Below, piece by piece: positions 20,652 through 22,208 of a stretch of 22,208 nucleotides of DNA. How positions within the stretch are numbered: the stretch's first letter is position 1; each line of letters opens with the position of its first letter. Below the pieces are notes generated by a model. The model was not told the origin of the DNA. It made no database searches and saw only the letters and a program-made list of their open reading frames with translations. The DNA is from a virus, in IMG/VR virus record IMGVR_UViG_3300033146_000866, positions 1 through 22,208 of that record. One strand, given 5' to 3'. Both the position numbers and the translations under genes were made by a program.

Positions 20652-22208
20652 ATGATACACTATAAAGTAATAACTAACATAGATGATCTGCCCCAGTTCA
20701 ATACTGAACACCCTACATTTTTCGATATCGAAACAGGTGGCTTATACATCGAGCCCCGATTATTCCAATTCTTACAAACATATGATAAGCCTTATGGTGA
20801 AGATAACCCAGTTATTATATTAGACCTTGCTCCTACTATGGCTGATATACCTCATCTTAATGATAGGGTAGAGCAACTAAAGCAGCGTCTAAAACCTTTA
20901 TGGCTTGTAGCATACAACGCATCATATGACTTAGGGACCCTCAACTTAGTGTCCAATAAGGTGGATGATCTCTTCTATGCTACTAAAACTGCATACCCCC
21001 ACTTCATGGAATTTTCACTTGATAAGGTAACCTCAAAACTTAGGGCTACCCATGATCTGTATAAAGACCTAGATAAGTCGGATATGCATAAAAGAGGGTT
21101 TAAGCCTGGTGCTTATCTATCCAAGAAAATGTATGTGTATTCTGCCACTGATGTAGTAGCACTTGATAGGATGTGGGGAGATGTACGAATACAGCAGGTT
21201 ATTCAGAATAATTTAGCTTATAAAGTAGATATACTATCCTTAAAGTATGCCGTAGAGTATCAGCAGAATGGCTTATTAGTTGATAGAGTGTCCCGAGATA
21301 AGGAACTGTCTAGTGTAGAGGCAGAGATTGAAGAACTGACCGCTAAATTACCAAGTAACCTGAACGTAAACTCTTCCCCGCAGGTAAAAAAGTTATTAGA
21401 GGTAGACTCATCTGCATATGATACATTGGTCAGAATAACGAATGATGATAATGATAACAGGTCAGAGATGGCATTAAATATCATCTTATTAAGAAAAGCA
21501 AGAAAAAGGAAGTCGTACCTAGAGAGTATTATGTATGACATCATGGTCACAAAATTTAACCCTGCCGGTGCCATCAGTGGCAGATTTACAGCATCAGGCG
21601 GCGATTTGGAGAATGGCTTTAATGCTCAGCAAATACCTCGAGCCTTTCAACATTTATTCAAGCATGATACAGAAGATACAGCAGTTGTATGGTTTGACTA
21701 TTCTACATTGGAACTCAGATTGGCAGCAACCCTATTTAACGACAGAACAATGTATGAAGAGCTCCTGCATGGGAAAGACCTACATACAGAAATGGCTAAA
21801 CTTGTGACAGGCAAAAAGCTGCATAAAGATGGGGTGTTAGGCTCTTCCTCAGATTCGATCTGGGCAGGTAGAGAGGCATCCGAATTTATTACAGTACCAG
21901 ATAGGACATTAGCCAAATCTATTAACTTTGGGTACGTATTCGGGATGAGTGCTAAAACTTACCAAAGCTATGCTTTCACATCATTTAATATTAAAATAAC
22001 TTTAGATAAAGCTACAGAGATAAGAAATAAATATTTTTCTAAATATAGTGGTATTAAAAAACACCATGACTATATATGGAAAAATTACAAGAAGCCCGGA
22101 TTTTTCGTAACAACAGCCTTAGGTAGAAGGGTTAAACCAAGAATGGGTACTGATTGTATTAATATACCTGTGCAAGGTTCAGGAGCGGAAACTACAAAGT
22201 TGGCACTA
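20652..22208 (+). CDS. polA: Family A DNA polymerase with 3'-5' exonuclease, 3' end missing
   Basis: The frame starts at ATG 20652 (AAAGGA five bases upstream) and is open to the right edge, giving 519 residues. The exonuclease domain has FDIETGGL (24-31, Asp25 and Glu27), AYNASYDLGTL (87-97, Asp93) and YSATD (163-167, Asp167), so proofreading is expected. The polymerase domain has AISGRFTASGG (307-317), motif A FDYSTLELR (348-356, Asp349), motif B RTLAKSINFGYVFGMS (418-433) and PVQGSGAE (506-513). Motif C (HDE-like) lies beyond the window. Between motifs A and B there is a moderate insertion (about 386-415). With the PrimPol-SF3 helicase, SF1 helicase and SSB it forms the phage replisome. 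Confidence 0.92.
   Translation, partial: MIHYKVITNIDDLPQFNTEHPTFFDIETGGLYIEPRLFQFLQTYDKPYGEDNPVIILDLAPTMADIPHLNDRVEQLKQRLKPLWLVAYNASYDLGTLNLVSNKVDDLFYATKTAYPHFMEFSLDKVTSKLRATHDLYKDLDKSDMHKRGFKPGAYLSKKMYVYSATDVVALDRMWGDVRIQQVIQNNLAYKVDILSLKYAVEYQQNGLLVDRVSRDKELSSVEAEIEELTAKLPSNLNVNSSPQVKKLLEVDSSAYDTLVRITNDDNDNRSEMALNIILLRKARKRKSYLESIMYDIMVTKFNPAGAISGRFTASGGDLENGFNAQQIPRAFQHLFKHDTEDTAVVWFDYSTLELRLAATLFNDRTMYEELLHGKDLHTEMAKLVTGKKLHKDGVLGSSSDSIWAGREASEFITVPDRTLAKSINFGYVFGMSAKTYQSYAFTSFNIKITLDKATEIRNKYFSKYSGIKKHHDYIWKNYKKPGFFVTTALGRRVKPRMGTDCINIPVQGSGAETTKLAL

Noticed and set aside
1-22208. Prophage or lysogeny module
   Set aside because: No integrase, excisionase, attachment site or clear repressor-antirepressor pair; the HTH pair alone is not enough.

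Overview
This window is part of a tailed double-stranded DNA bacteriophage genome. It holds terminase subunits, a scaffold, an N4-gp56/DUF4043-type capsid protein, tail fibre proteins, a primase-helicase, a Dda/RecD-like helicase, a phage single-stranded DNA-binding protein and a family A DNA polymerase cut off by the right edge. I see no integrase, tRNA, rRNA, insertion sequence or CRISPR array. Genes are of moderate GC with heavy use of ATA, CTA, GTA and AGA/AGG codons, while intergenic DNA is extremely AT-rich. Ribosome binding sites are mostly AAAGGA or AGGAG. Many plus-strand genes follow an extended -10 box (TGATATAAT) with no recognisable -35. That pattern suggests an AT-rich host; Campylobacterota is a reasonable guess, but the sequence does not prove it.

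Layout. From 1 to 7512 everything is on the minus strand and reads right to left as a tight virion module: scaffold, major capsid protein, probable decoration protein, a small (KPKAEV)x5 repeat protein, head-tail adaptor, upper tail fibre, glycine-rich/FN3-like fibre or spike, a small beta-rich protein, and a protein running off the left edge. From 7667 everything is on the plus strand: small and large terminase diverge from the capsid operon across a 154-bp promoter region. The portal is not in the window.

9822-11805 is mostly non-coding, broken only by a 149-aa Cys/His protein and a 55-aa membrane protein. It contains a 53-bp tandem repeat, tandem promoters, a 117-bp tandem repeat rich in palindromes and GATC sites, and three 16-bp iteron-like repeats spaced 21-22 bp apart. 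This is the best candidate for an origin or a regulatory hub. Next come two overlapping paralogous small HTH-like proteins, a PrimPol-SF3 helicase (12321-14738), a run of small accessory genes (14872-17583) including zinc-ribbon and repeat-bearing DNA-binding-like proteins and a secreted cysteine-rich mini-protein, then the Dda/RecD-like helicase. The last block is a second copy of the Cys/His protein family, a structured non-coding stretch, the SSB and DNA polymerase.

Working together: PrimPol-SF3 helicase, the SF1 helicase, SSB and PolA form a largely self-sufficient replisome. The terminase pair packages DNA into capsids built by the left arm. The shared promoter architecture (a TTAAGA box about 9 bp upstream of an extended -10) appears before most plus-strand blocks and probably co-regulates them. 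Hairpins without U-tracts separate several plus-strand transcription units.
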